Source: Rhodococcus tibetensis (GTDB lineage Bacteria > Actinomycetota > Actinomycetes > Mycobacteriales > Mycobacteriaceae). Taken from it: 64,000 bases of DNA. Below, piece after piece: positions 9,099-17,144 of this stretch. The position numbers and the translations under genes were made by a program. The stretch's first letter is position 1, and each line of letters starts with the position of its first letter. The stretch lies in the NCBI RefSeq assembly GCF_024438035.1, contig NZ_JANFQF010000028.1, positions 18,260-82,259 on the forward strand, given 5' to 3'. Under the pieces are notes generated by a model. The model was given only the letters and a program-made list of their open reading frames with translations, had not been told where the DNA came from and made no database searches.

Positions 9099-9470
9099 AT
9101 GCACATCGCCGCTGCCGTCCTCAGCGTTCTGCTGGGCCTCGCGACGCTCGCTTCCGGCGCCCCCAAGGCGCTCCTCAAGGGAGACGTGCCCGCCATGCTG
9201 CAGTCGCATATGGGCCTCAGCTCCGGCCTGGTCCGCTTCATCGGACTGGCCGAGGTCGCGGCCGCCGTCGGCCTGGCCATCGGCCTCTTCTGGCAGCCCA
9301 TCGGTGTCGCCGCTGCCATCGGTTTCGCCCTCCTGCTGGTCGGCGCAGTGGGCTTTCACGCAAAAGCCGGCGACTACGCGGACCCCAAGACCCGCGGCAA
9401 TGCTATGGCTCCCATCCTCCTCGTGGTGATCTCCGTGGCCACGGCCGTCACCCTCACTCTCGCTCAGTAG
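9099..9470 (+). CDS. DoxX-family integral membrane protein
   Basis: A 123-aa protein with four hydrophobic segments, starting MHIAAAVLSVLLGLATLASG and ending with a fourth helix at the C-terminus; a conserved FIGLAEVAAAVGL lies in the second helix. DoxX-like proteins sit in the inner membrane; some associate with thiosulfate:quinone or superoxide-stress complexes, but most have no defined role. I chose ATG 9099 because the helix family pattern starts there; the open frame upstream to 8925 is intergenic. Probably in one transcript with the nitroreductase. Confidence 0.75.
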   Translation: MHIAAAVLSVLLGLATLASGAPKALLKGDVPAMLQSHMGLSSGLVRFIGLAEVAAAVGLAIGLFWQPIGVAAAIGFALLLVGAVGFHAKAGDYADPKTRGNAMAPILLVVISVATAVTLTLAQ

Positions 9471-9483
9471 GAGGCGACCGGTC

Positions 9484-9756
9484 ATGCCCACCGATTTCGA
9501 CCCCGAAGTCTGGGCAGCAAGCGCTTGGCCAAGCGCATCGTGATGGCTCCGCTGACTGGCCGACGTGCCTACGGTCCAGGCGAGCCCCCGACGGAGCTGA
9601 GGGCGTCCGCCGGCCTGATCATCGCCGAGGCGCCGTCGGCGATCGCGGCACACGGCCAGACGTCCCCGCGCAAGGGCCACAAGGACTTCCAGGTCCGAAG
9701 GAGCTGACCGAGGACGAGATCCGCGAGATGATTGCCGACTTTGGGCCAATACCCAG
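9484..9756 (+). pseudogene. Old Yellow Enzyme (NADH:flavin oxidoreductase) remnant
   Basis: The start MPTDFDPEVW looks like the N-terminus of an Old Yellow Enzyme. After a frame change, KRIVMAPLTGRRA and ASAGLIIAEAPSAI match the conserved first strand and FMN region of the family. A later piece, ELTEDEIREMIADF, matches the helix about 150 residues into the family. Most of the protein between and after is missing, so this is a deletion relic in two frames. A functional gene would have encoded an alkene or quinone reductase, in keeping with the redox genes upstream. The fragment is fused directly to a gentisate-dioxygenase remnant. Confidence 0.7.
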
Positions 9757-10005
9757 CCCGACCACCGGCGGGGACATGATGCCCACGATCCGCGCCGGCG
9801 ACCCGCACCCGGCCACGCGGGATGTCTGTTCCGCCATCTACCAGGTGTTCGAGGGTCCCGGGCGGTTCGTTCTCGCCGGCGAGGTCCGTCAGGTTGGCAC
9901 GGCGACATGATCGTCGTCCCGTCCTGGACGGAGTGGTCGATCGAGGCCGGCACCATCGTCGAGTGCCTGCACTTTGATCGCACGTTCATTTCCGAAGGAG
10001 CCTGA
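9757..10005 (+). pseudogene. Gentisate 1,2-dioxygenase C-terminal remnant (partial duplicate)
   Basis: From the TTGGDMMPTIRA segment to the stop this repeats the C-terminus of the intact dioxygenase at 17145-18215 (TTGGDVMPTIRA through FDRTFISEGA). The copy has diverged mid-way, contains a frame change near position 9897 and lacks about 33 bp that encode TQFDLFAFSDA in the intact gene. The last 40 nt and the spacer to the next gene are identical to the intact locus. It cannot make an active enzyme: the metal-binding first cupin is absent. Confidence 0.85.
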
Positions 10006-10011
10006 AACCTC

Positions 10012-10670
10012 ATGAAGCTTGCCACCTTGCGCCACGATGGGACCACCGTCGCCGTCCGTGTCGATTCCGACACCACAGCCACGATCATCGACGGGTATCC
10101 GGACCTGTCGGCGTTGTTGGGCGTCCCGGACTGGAAGACGATCGCGCAGAACGCCTCCGGTGCCACCGTCGACCTCGATGGTGCGGATTACGCACCCGTG
10201 GTCCCGGGGAAGATCATCTGCGTCGGGTTGAACTACGTCAACCACATCCAGGAGATGGGCCGGGACCTGCCGGAGTATCCGACCCTGTTCTCGAAGTTCA
10301 AGGAAGCGTTGACCGGCCCGTACGACGACGTGGTCGTCCCGTCGTATGCGGCCGCGCGGTTGGATTGGGAGGGGGAGTTGGCGTTCGTCGTCGGTAAACC
10401 GGCCTATCAGGTCTCCGAAGCGGACGCCGAGTCCTACATCGCCGGGTATTCGGTGATGAACGATTACACGATGCGCGATTACCAGTACCGGACGCTGCAG
10501 TGGGATCAGGGCAAGACGTTCGAGAAGACCAGCGGTTTCGGACCGTTCCTGACGACCACCGACTCCTACACGTTCGGTGGGACCCTGGTCACCACACTGG
10601 AGGGGCAGGTGGTGCAGACCACCACGACCGACGATCTGGTCTTCACCCCGGCGAAGTTGGTGGAGTACAA
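10012..10670 (+). pseudogene. Truncated fumarylpyruvate hydrolase copy
   Basis: This near-identical copy of the first four-fifths of the gene at 18222 starts at the same ATG with the same ribosome site. Differences include a 6-nt deletion after VVPG, a short cluster around VSEADAES and a few single changes. The similarity stops at KLVEY, just before the conserved GDVVITGTPGG segment that completes the active site, so the protein is probably inactive. The open frame runs on into foreign sequence to 10725 (237 aa in total), so a truncated protein could still be made. The high identity implies recent duplication or gene conversion from the intact gentisate operon 8 kb away. Confidence 0.85.
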
Positions 10671-10850
10671 GTTTACGGCGGCGGCCGGATCGACCTCCGT
10701 ACCGGTGACTCGTGGCCGGCGGTAATCGTGGACGAGCCGTTCGGCGAGGATGCGGATGACCTCGATCGCTGGCTGTATGTGCAGTGCGCCGGATCGCGTG
10801 CCGGCTACCGCGACATGGAGTCGTTTCATCGCCTCGGTCACCGATTCTGA
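10671..10850 (+). pseudogene. UPF0158-family fragment
   Basis: Immediately after the break in the hydrolase copy, a different frame reads GRIDLRTGDSWPAVIVDEP and later DRWLYVQCAGSRAGYRDM, the pattern of UPF0158 proteins, then a stop at 10850. No start codon or upstream part is present, so this is a stranded internal piece. It marks the second junction of the rearranged 9.5-10.9 kb patch. Confidence 0.5.
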
Positions 10851-11280
10851 CCTTATCGACCGGCGGTGGACGAGTCGGCGGGGCGGGCTCGCGTCATCGA
10901 CGTAGTGGATTCTGATTCGATTGGGTACGAGTCGTTTCGAGCGAAGGTCGTGACGTTCGGGTAAAGCGGGCCATCGGCCGATCGCACCCCGGGGATCGGG
11001 ACGGTCCGAGCGCGGCCGGCCGAAGTGCTTCCTGCGCCCGGAATCCGGGGGTGGCATGTTTGGTGTGGGGCACCAACGCTAGGCGGCGCAGCACGGCTCT
11101 TCCTACGGACGTTCTCTCCACACATCTCTCACGAGTGTGGGCCCAATGTCTATGTTGGCCGGAACTTTTCCTTCGTAGTGTGGCGTCTATCACCTTCGGA
11201 TGTTTCCGTCGGCCGGACCCACGCCGAGCGGCCGAGGGGGACGCCCCTTCATCTTCACACCTTCACGAGGAGTTCGACGT
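10851..11280. other. Gene-free upstream region of the MFS transporter
   Basis: No supported gene in about 430 nt. It must hold the promoter of the MFS transporter, whose ribosome site (CACGAGGAG) lies at its end. I looked for the ATTCC-N7-GGAAT operator seen before the gentisate operon and did not find it here. Confidence 0.5.
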
Positions 11281-12660
11281 ATGACCATGACAAACGCTGG
11301 TGCCACAGCCAGTGCCAACGAGGGGATGGCAATGGAAACACGGGTGGTGAAGAAGGTTGCCCGCCGCCTGATTCCATTCTTGGCAGTGCTGTATTTCGTC
11401 AACTACCTCGACCGAACGAACATCGGGTTCGCGAAGCTCACCATGGGAGCGGAACTCGGAATGACCGAGACCATGTTCGGTCTCGCGTCGGGCCTGTTCT
11501 TCGTCGGCTATCTAATCTTCGAGGTGCCGAGCAACCTTGCCCTGCACCGCTTCGGTGCCCGGTTGTGGATTGCCCGGATCATGCTTACCTGGGGCATTCT
11601 CGCTGCGGCGCTCGCCTTCGTTCCCAATGTGGGCAGTTTATACGTTCTGCGGATTTTGCTCGGTGCGGCCGAGGCGGGGTTCTTTCCCGGTGTGATGCTG
11701 TATCTGACGTTCTGGTTTCCGAAGAAGTACCGGGTGCGCCTGCTTGGGCTGTTTCTCCTCACCCTGCCCGCGTCGTCCGTGATCGGCGCACCGCTGTCGG
11801 CGGCGATCATGCAGTTCGGTGATGGACTCTTCGGACTGTCCGGCTGGCGCGTGATGTACCTGATCGAGGGCCTACCCGCTGTCCTTCTCGCCTTCGTGGT
11901 GTGGTTCTACCTGACCGACCGACCTTTTCAGGCGAAGTGGCTGGACGACCAGGAGCGTGCCTGGCTCGTCGACACGATGGCCGCCGAAGAGCACGAGACC
12001 GCGGCACATCAACCCCGCACCTCCGTACTGCGAACTCTGTGCAATCCCCGAGTCCTCGGGTTCGGGTTCGTGTACTTCGGTATCACCTACGGTCTGTACG
12101 CGCTGAGTTTCTTCCTGCCGACCATCGTCGCCGGCCTCGCGACGACCTTCGGCGCCACGTACTCGGTGTTTCAGACCGGGCTCATAGTCGCGGTGCCATT
12201 TTTGGTCGGTGCGGTGGCGATGGTGCTCTGGAGTCGGCACTCGGATCGCACGGGGGAGCGGGTGTGGCACGTGGCGGCCCCCACGCTCCTCGGAGCGGTG
12301 TCGATTCCGGTTGCCTTGTACCTGGATTCGCCGTTCGCGGCGATGGCGGCCGTGACCCTGTGCGCCGTCGGCGTGCTCTGCGCGATGCCGGTCTTCTGGT
12401 ATCTGCCGACGACCTTCCTCGCGGGAACCGGCGCTGCGGCGGGTATCGCGATGGTCAACTCGATCGGAAACCTCTCCGGTTTCGGGGCGCCGTATGTGAC
12501 GGGCTGGCTCACCGACCTCACCGGCAGTGTCAAGGCCGGGCTCTGGGTGGTGGGAGCTGTCATGCTGATTGCGGCCGTCCTGACGGTCGTGTCGCAGTCG
12601 CGACGGTCGGGGTCCGCGGACTGTCCAACGGAGGAACAACCCGAGGCGCGGCTGCGGTAA
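11281..12660 (+). CDS. MFS transporter, anion:cation symporter (ACS) family
   Basis: A 459-aa inner-membrane carrier with about 12 hydrophobic helices. The N-terminal VNYLDRTNIGFAKLTMG motif is diagnostic of ACS-family permeases, which import organic anions such as aromatic acids, phthalate, tartrate or gluconate with protons. A mid-protein loop of about 40 polar residues (around AEEHETAAHQPRT) separates the two six-helix halves. The start ATG 11281 follows a good ribosome site; the frame is open upstream to 11200 without transporter similarity. With a gentisate operon nearby, uptake of gentisate or a hydroxybenzoate is a reasonable but unproven guess. Confidence 0.85.
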   Translation: MTMTNAGATASANEGMAMETRVVKKVARRLIPFLAVLYFVNYLDRTNIGFAKLTMGAELGMTETMFGLASGLFFVGYLIFEVPSNLALHRFGARLWIARIMLTWGILAAALAFVPNVGSLYVLRILLGAAEAGFFPGVMLYLTFWFPKKYRVRLLGLFLLTLPASSVIGAPLSAAIMQFGDGLFGLSGWRVMYLIEGLPAVLLAFVVWFYLTDRPFQAKWLDDQERAWLVDTMAAEEHETAAHQPRTSVLRTLCNPRVLGFGFVYFGITYGLYALSFFLPTIVAGLATTFGATYSVFQTGLIVAVPFLVGAVAMVLWSRHSDRTGERVWHVAAPTLLGAVSIPVALYLDSPFAAMAAVTLCAVGVLCAMPVFWYLPTTFLAGTGAAAGIAMVNSIGNLSGFGAPYVTGWLTDLTGSVKAGLWVVGAVMLIAAVLTVVSQSRRSGSADCPTEEQPEARLR

Positions 12661-12673
12661 CCCGCTGACGGGG

Positions 12674-14542
12674 TCACCGTTGAGTCAGTCGGGCAGAGCC
12701 GCCACGGAGCCGGAGCAGGAGTTGCAGATCGAACGCCTGCTCCGGCTCGCGCCAGCCCACACCGATGAGTCGGTCGATCGACTCCAACCTTTGATAGAGG
12801 GTGTTGACGTGAATGCCGAGATCCGCGGCGGTGGCCGCGTGCCGACGATCATGCTCGAGGTAGGACGTCAGCGTGTCGATCAGCGGAGCCCCCCGCGGCT
12901 CCTGTTCGCGCAAGAGCGGGCCGAGTGTCTGCTCCGCCACCGCTTCGAGCTGTTCCCTGCTCGTCCGGCTGAGGAGGACTCGGTAGATGCCCAGCATGCT
13001 CGCCGGCACCACCTGGGAGCGGCGCCCGAGAGTCTCGAGGACGTCCACTGTCTGCTCGGCCGCGGTGAAGGCCTGTGCCAATCCGTCGCCACCTCGGGCA
13101 GGATCGGCCAGTCCGACGGTGGGCTCGGTATCGGGCTGCACCCACGCCTCCACGACGTCGGCCGGTTCCATGCTCGGGACGAGGACAACGACGCGGGACC
13201 CGTACTCGGCGACCACCGTGCTAGACGGCAGGTCGATCTGTCCGATTGCCGACCGGGTTCGCCCGACATCGTCCGCGGGGCGGGCGACGACAACGGTGTA
13301 TGTCCGGTCGGGGTTCAGCCCGGCGAGGCGGAACTGCTGACGGCTCTCCTTCTCGACGGATGAAGGGCGAGTGAGGAGGTCGATGACGAACGCATCCCGC
13401 GCGCGACGAGTTACCTCGTGGGCGGCGCGCTCCCCGACCAACGCCAGCGCGAGGGCGGGGGCCGATCGGTCAAGGATGAGCAGGCGACCGGCACCAGGTT
13501 CCTCATCCCGGCACAGCATCAGCAGGACACCGAGTCGATCGCCGGCGGCACGCACCTCCCGGCCGACGACGATGTAACCGTCCCCGCGGGGCCGCATCGC
13601 CGTATTCTCGGCGCTGTCGGTGTCGAGCATCGCGAAGAGCTCGGCGACAGCCTCTTTCGAGCCGTCCAACCCCTCAGGTAGATCGCCTGGCTGGGATACG
13701 AAGAACATCGGACAGCCGGTGGAGGAGGACATCTCCCGGATCAGGTCACGCACACCACCGCCGCGCAGAACCACCTCGGTCAGGGAACGGTCCCATCGCA
13801 GTGTCTGCTCGAGCACTTCGGTGCGCCGAGCCAGTTCGGCATTCGCGGCGTTGACTTCGTCGACGGTCGCCCGGTACTGCTCCAGCGAGCGGAGATTGTC
13901 GATCGCTACGGAGGCATGCGCCGCGAGCGCCGACAACAAGGCGATCTCATCGTTGCTGAAGGTACGCTCCTGCCGTTTGCATGCGGTGAGGGCACCGAAT
14001 ACCCTCCCGCCCAACTGAAGTGGCACGGACAACAGGCCACGCATGTTCTCGGAGCGCGCGGCGGCGTCCGCCTTTCCAGTGTGTGGAAACGACGGGTCGT
14101 GGGGGTAATCGGATGTCCACACCGGCTCACGTCGCGCGATCACCCGACCCATCAATCCCTCGTGCCGGGGCAATTCCAGACCCTGCAAGTGAGAGGTGTA
14201 GGCCCCACTGGCGACTTCGATGATCAATCCCTCACCGCTGATAAGGCCGATATACGCCAAGTCGACGCCCAGGAGCCGCTTGACCTGACTGACGATCTCC
14301 GTGAGCAGTGCGCGGTGATCGTGCATCGTCGTCAACTGCGTGGAGATGTCGTTGAGCGCGGCCAACTCCGTCGCTCGCTGGCGTCGCTGATCGAGCAGGG
14401 CCCGGAGTTCGAGGGTGGCGTTCGCCGCCGCGGTGACCTGGGAAGGGTCCGTTTCTGGCATCGACAGCAACGCGTCGCGGTGGGCGATCAGTTCCTCGGC
14501 AGTCGTGTCACCGAGCAGGAGCTCGAGCCAGCCTTCTTGCAT
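12674..14542 (-). CDS. GAF-domain PucR/CdaR-type transcriptional regulator
   Basis: A 622-aa cytoplasmic regulator. An N-terminal helical part of about 55 residues leads to a GAF sensor domain at roughly 60-215 (from QLTTMHDHRALLTEI to HASVAIDNL). A coiled linker and a degenerate GGDEF/PucR-like middle follow. The C-terminal PucR helix-turn-helix lies at about 555-610 and contains HAATAADLGIHVNTLYQRLE. Such proteins usually activate catabolic operons in response to a small ligand bound by GAF. The start at 14542 has GAGGAGAT upstream. It is convergent with the MFS gene (13-nt gap) and upstream-adjacent to the class II aldolase on the same strand, either of which may be its target. Confidence 0.85.
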   Translation of the reverse strand: MQEGWLELLLGDTTAEELIAHRDALLSMPETDPSQVTAAANATLELRALLDQRRQRATELAALNDISTQLTTMHDHRALLTEIVSQVKRLLGVDLAYIGLISGEGLIIEVASGAYTSHLQGLELPRHEGLMGRVIARREPVWTSDYPHDPSFPHTGKADAAARSENMRGLLSVPLQLGGRVFGALTACKRQERTFSNDEIALLSALAAHASVAIDNLRSLEQYRATVDEVNAANAELARRTEVLEQTLRWDRSLTEVVLRGGGVRDLIREMSSSTGCPMFFVSQPGDLPEGLDGSKEAVAELFAMLDTDSAENTAMRPRGDGYIVVGREVRAAGDRLGVLLMLCRDEEPGAGRLLILDRSAPALALALVGERAAHEVTRRARDAFVIDLLTRPSSVEKESRQQFRLAGLNPDRTYTVVVARPADDVGRTRSAIGQIDLPSSTVVAEYGSRVVVLVPSMEPADVVEAWVQPDTEPTVGLADPARGGDGLAQAFTAAEQTVDVLETLGRRSQVVPASMLGIYRVLLSRTSREQLEAVAEQTLGPLLREQEPRGAPLIDTLTSYLEHDRRHAATAADLGIHVNTLYQRLESIDRLIGVGWREPEQAFDLQLLLRLRGGSARLTQR

Positions 14543-14788
14543 CCGATCTCCTCGGCGTCAGTCTATGGAGATTTAGTCACCCTATCGGCACACCTCACCG
14601 AGTGGGTGCGAGTGGGTTTGGCCGATGGTGGGGAGGAGAGGCGGTCGAGGGTCGCCGAGCGCGTCCACCGCAGATCCCGTGACGCGTCGGTGCAAGTTCG
14701 AGGCGCTCTCGCACCGCGCAGCGACCAGCGGCTGCCGCGCCGGGAATCGGCGAGTTCAGCGCCGATTCCCGGCGGCACCGCGTCCGCG

Positions 14789-15619
14789 TCAATCGAAGAG
14801 GTCCGGCTGTTCTGTGATGATCTCGTCCCACAGCGGCCGGAAGCTGAGCCAACCCGCGAAGTGAGTTCCCACCTCGTTGTAGGAGAATCGAGCCGTCTCA
14901 TGATCCATCTCCAGCGCCTGGCCTGCGGCCATGGCCGCTAGTTGCACCTGCGCGGTGCGCTCCATCGCGATGAACCACCACGCCGCCTCGCCCACGGAAT
15001 GCCCGGTGGTGATCAGGCCATGGTGCTGCAGCACCGCGGCCTTCTTGTCGCCGAGCGCGAGCGCGATCCTTTGTCCTTCTTCCTGATATCCCGCGGGACC
15101 GCCGTAGTAGTCATAGAGTGCGTGGTCCTCGAAGAAGGCGGTGGAATCTTGATTCAACGGCAAGATCTTCTGGCCGAGAGAGGCAAGGGCCCGGCCGTGC
15201 ACCGAGTGTGTATGCGCGGCTGCTACGACGTCGGGGCGCGCCTTGTGTACCTCGGAGTGGATGTAGAAGCCAGCCAGATTGACCGTGCCGCGGCCTTCCA
15301 CTACCTTGCCCCTTTCGTCCACAAGGATCAGATCAGAGACACGGATTTGGTTGAAGCTTCGGACGAATGGATTGACCCAGAAGTGGTCGTTTAGCTCGGG
15401 GTCGCGCACTGTCATGTGGCCGGCGACTCCTTCGCCGAACCCGAACTTGCCGAACAACCGGAACGAGGCAGCCAGCTCGCGCTTACGGAGCAGCCGCTCT
15501 TCATCAACAGACAGCTCCGTCGGAGGCTGCGGAATCCCTTCTTGCGGAACAAGCACGCTGGCAGACCGGAAATGATGCCCACCCTCGCTCGATGTGCTGA
15601 GGTCTGCTGCAACCGTCAT
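14789..15619 (-). CDS. Class II aldolase/adducin-family protein
   Basis: A 276-aa protein of the zinc-dependent class II aldolase/adducin fold. The metal-binding histidines are visible in HTHSVHGRALASLG and HHGLITTGHSVG, and an upstream GHMTVRDPELNDHFWVNP matches the fold's substrate-phosphate region. Members cleave or epimerise sugar phosphates, or act as decarboxylases and dehydratases on aromatic or hydroxy-acid metabolites. The longer subgroup seen here is common in catabolic clusters and has no settled reaction. ATG 15619 is preferred because GGAGAAG lies 5 nt upstream; the 13 codons before it are not conserved. Confidence 0.8.
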   Translation of the reverse strand: MTVAADLSTSSEGGHHFRSASVLVPQEGIPQPPTELSVDEERLLRKRELAASFRLFGKFGFGEGVAGHMTVRDPELNDHFWVNPFVRSFNQIRVSDLILVDERGKVVEGRGTVNLAGFYIHSEVHKARPDVVAAAHTHSVHGRALASLGQKILPLNQDSTAFFEDHALYDYYGGPAGYQEEGQRIALALGDKKAAVLQHHGLITTGHSVGEAAWWFIAMERTAQVQLAAMAAGQALEMDHETARFSYNEVGTHFAGWLSFRPLWDEIITEQPDLFD

Positions 15620-16202
15620 TGAACTTCTCCGATCTTTCCGGTGCGGGTCATGCGCCACAGTGTCGCGAGGACCTCGGCAAACTCAGGCCGACGCAATCCC
15701 GCAAAACGGTGCCCCCACCCGTGACCCCACGCGCAATGGGTGGTTTCGTAACTTGGGACGAAGGGCGCCCGTAATCGGGCCCGAGGGAAACGCTACGACG
15801 CCAAGTGAAGCGGAGTAATGGACGACCTCACTACGATCCTGACTGTCATGTGGAGGATCCGTACACATGACGGTGCCGTCCCGACATCGCGCAGGACGGA
15901 ACGATCGTCATAATTGCCAGGCGTTGAAGATCATCCAGCGTGAGGCTGTTCGACCTCGTGGACATTCAGGGGCCGATCTCGCGGCCACCGACGTCAATCT
16001 CCTCGATGAGTGCCGCACCTTCGGCGCCCTGGAGGTCCGCCGATCCCGGATCGTCGGACCCTTCCCAGTCCCACAGCAAACTATCGTCAGAAAAGTACGG
16101 GAGTGATCGATGAAAGATCTGCCTCCTGCGTACCGCCACTGTGCGTTCGCGACCGTCTCCACTCTCATGCCTGTCTCGACCATTGGGCAATATAGTTCTG
16201 CC
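15620..16202. other. Divergent intergenic region between aldolase and IclR genes
   Basis: About 580 nt with no supported gene. It contains the 5' ends of the class II aldolase (minus) and IclR (plus) genes and a striking inverted repeat at 15845-15871. Open frames here lack coding character. Confidence 0.5.
15845..15871. promoter_or_regulatory. Perfect inverted repeat, candidate operator
   Basis: GTCATGTG (15845-15852) and CACATGAC (15864-15871) are perfect 8-bp arms separated by 11 nt. It lies in the divergent region upstream of both the aldolase and the IclR gene, too far from either stop to be a terminator. The cognate regulator is unknown; candidates are the adjacent IclR or the PucR-type protein. 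Confidence 0.4.
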
Positions 16203-17042
16203 ATGCAGAACACTAGTCCGGGTCGGAAGGCGGGAAGCGCGATCACCCGGCCTTCATACCCTCTGGAATCGGTCGACAATGTGCTGCGGCTGCTGCAGCT
16301 GCTCCGCGACGTCGGCGCTCTACGACTGAAAGACGCAGCCGAGGAACTCGGAACCGCGCCGTCCACCGCACACCGGTTGCTGGCCATGCTCGTCTACCGG
16401 GGATTCGCCGTGCAGGACGAGAAACGTCGCTACCACCCCGGACCGGCGATGGGGGTGGGTCCAGCGCGATACGACTGGACCCGCGAACTGACCGACGTAT
16501 GCCGACCACACCTGGATGCGCTGGCCACACTGACCGGCGAGACGGTCAACCTGGTCATCCGTGTGGGGTCCCAGGTGCGATTCCTCTACTCGGCCGAGGC
16601 GGTATCCATGTTGCGGGTGGGGGACCGGCAGGGCCAGGTACTGCCCGCCGAACGTACCGCCGGAGGGCGGATCTTGTTGGCCGAGCTACCCCGGCACACC
16701 CTCGAGCAGCTCTATCTGAGGCCGGCCGCGGAACCGCACGTAGATCCGCGGCCGGATCCGAGTTATGACGTGGACCGTCGGTTCTCACCGGGGGAGTTCG
16801 AGATATTCGCCAGCGAACTGGCGGCGGCGCACACCGTAGGATTTGCGGTGAATGTCGAGCAGACGGAGGCCGGGGTCGCCGCGTTCGGACTGACACTGCG
16901 CAACGGCCGGCGTCGGTCGATCGCCGCGCTCACAGCGTCCGTGCCGACAACCCGGTACCGGCAACACCTACACGGTCCTCTAATCGCCCAGATGCGCAGC
17001 GTCGCGCGTGACATCGAGATCGAGATCGCGCACACCGGCTGA
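16203..17042 (+). CDS. IclR-family regulator of the gentisate operon (GenR-like)
   Basis: A 279-aa regulator. The N-terminal winged helix reads RLKDAAEELGTAPSTAHRLL and the C-terminal ligand-binding IclR domain extends from about residue 80. The gene directly precedes the gentisate operon by 102 nt on the same strand. In Corynebacterium the IclR protein GenR controls gentisate and 3-hydroxybenzoate genes through ATTCC-N7(5)-GGAAT sites, and exactly such a site lies between this gene and the operon. ATG 16203 is chosen since family similarity begins there, although no strong ribosome site precedes it; the frame is open to 16110. Confidence 0.85.
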   Translation: MQNTSPGRKAGSAITRPSYPLESVDNVLRLLQLLRDVGALRLKDAAEELGTAPSTAHRLLAMLVYRGFAVQDEKRRYHPGPAMGVGPARYDWTRELTDVCRPHLDALATLTGETVNLVIRVGSQVRFLYSAEAVSMLRVGDRQGQVLPAERTAGGRILLAELPRHTLEQLYLRPAAEPHVDPRPDPSYDVDRRFSPGEFEIFASELAAAHTVGFAVNVEQTEAGVAAFGLTLRNGRRRSIAALTASVPTTRYRQHLHGPLIAQMRSVARDIEIEIAHTG

Positions 17043-17054
17043 GCCGACGCCCAG

Positions 17055-17071
17055 ATTCCGTAGAACGGAAT
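17055..17071. promoter_or_regulatory. GenR-type operator (ATTCC-N7-GGAAT)
   Basis: ATTCCG-TAGAA-CGGAAT is a perfect 6-bp inverted repeat with a 5-nt centre, equivalent to ATTCC-N7-GGAAT. It lies 74 nt upstream of the gentisate dioxygenase start and 13 nt after the IclR stop. It matches the motif reported for GenR in Corynebacterium glutamicum, so it is the likely site through which the adjacent IclR protein controls the operon. Confidence 0.75.
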
Positions 17072-17144
17072 TTAATAACTCCTTCGATGCTGTCGTGCCT
17101 ACGTTGAGCACGACGTCGCACGCGAGTGCTCACGAGGAGAAGCC

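Noticed and set aside
8835..10166. 443-codon minus-strand frame opposite the DoxX gene and broken-gene patch
   Set aside because: Low-complexity composition, no family features, and the plus strand carries recognisable relics and genes.
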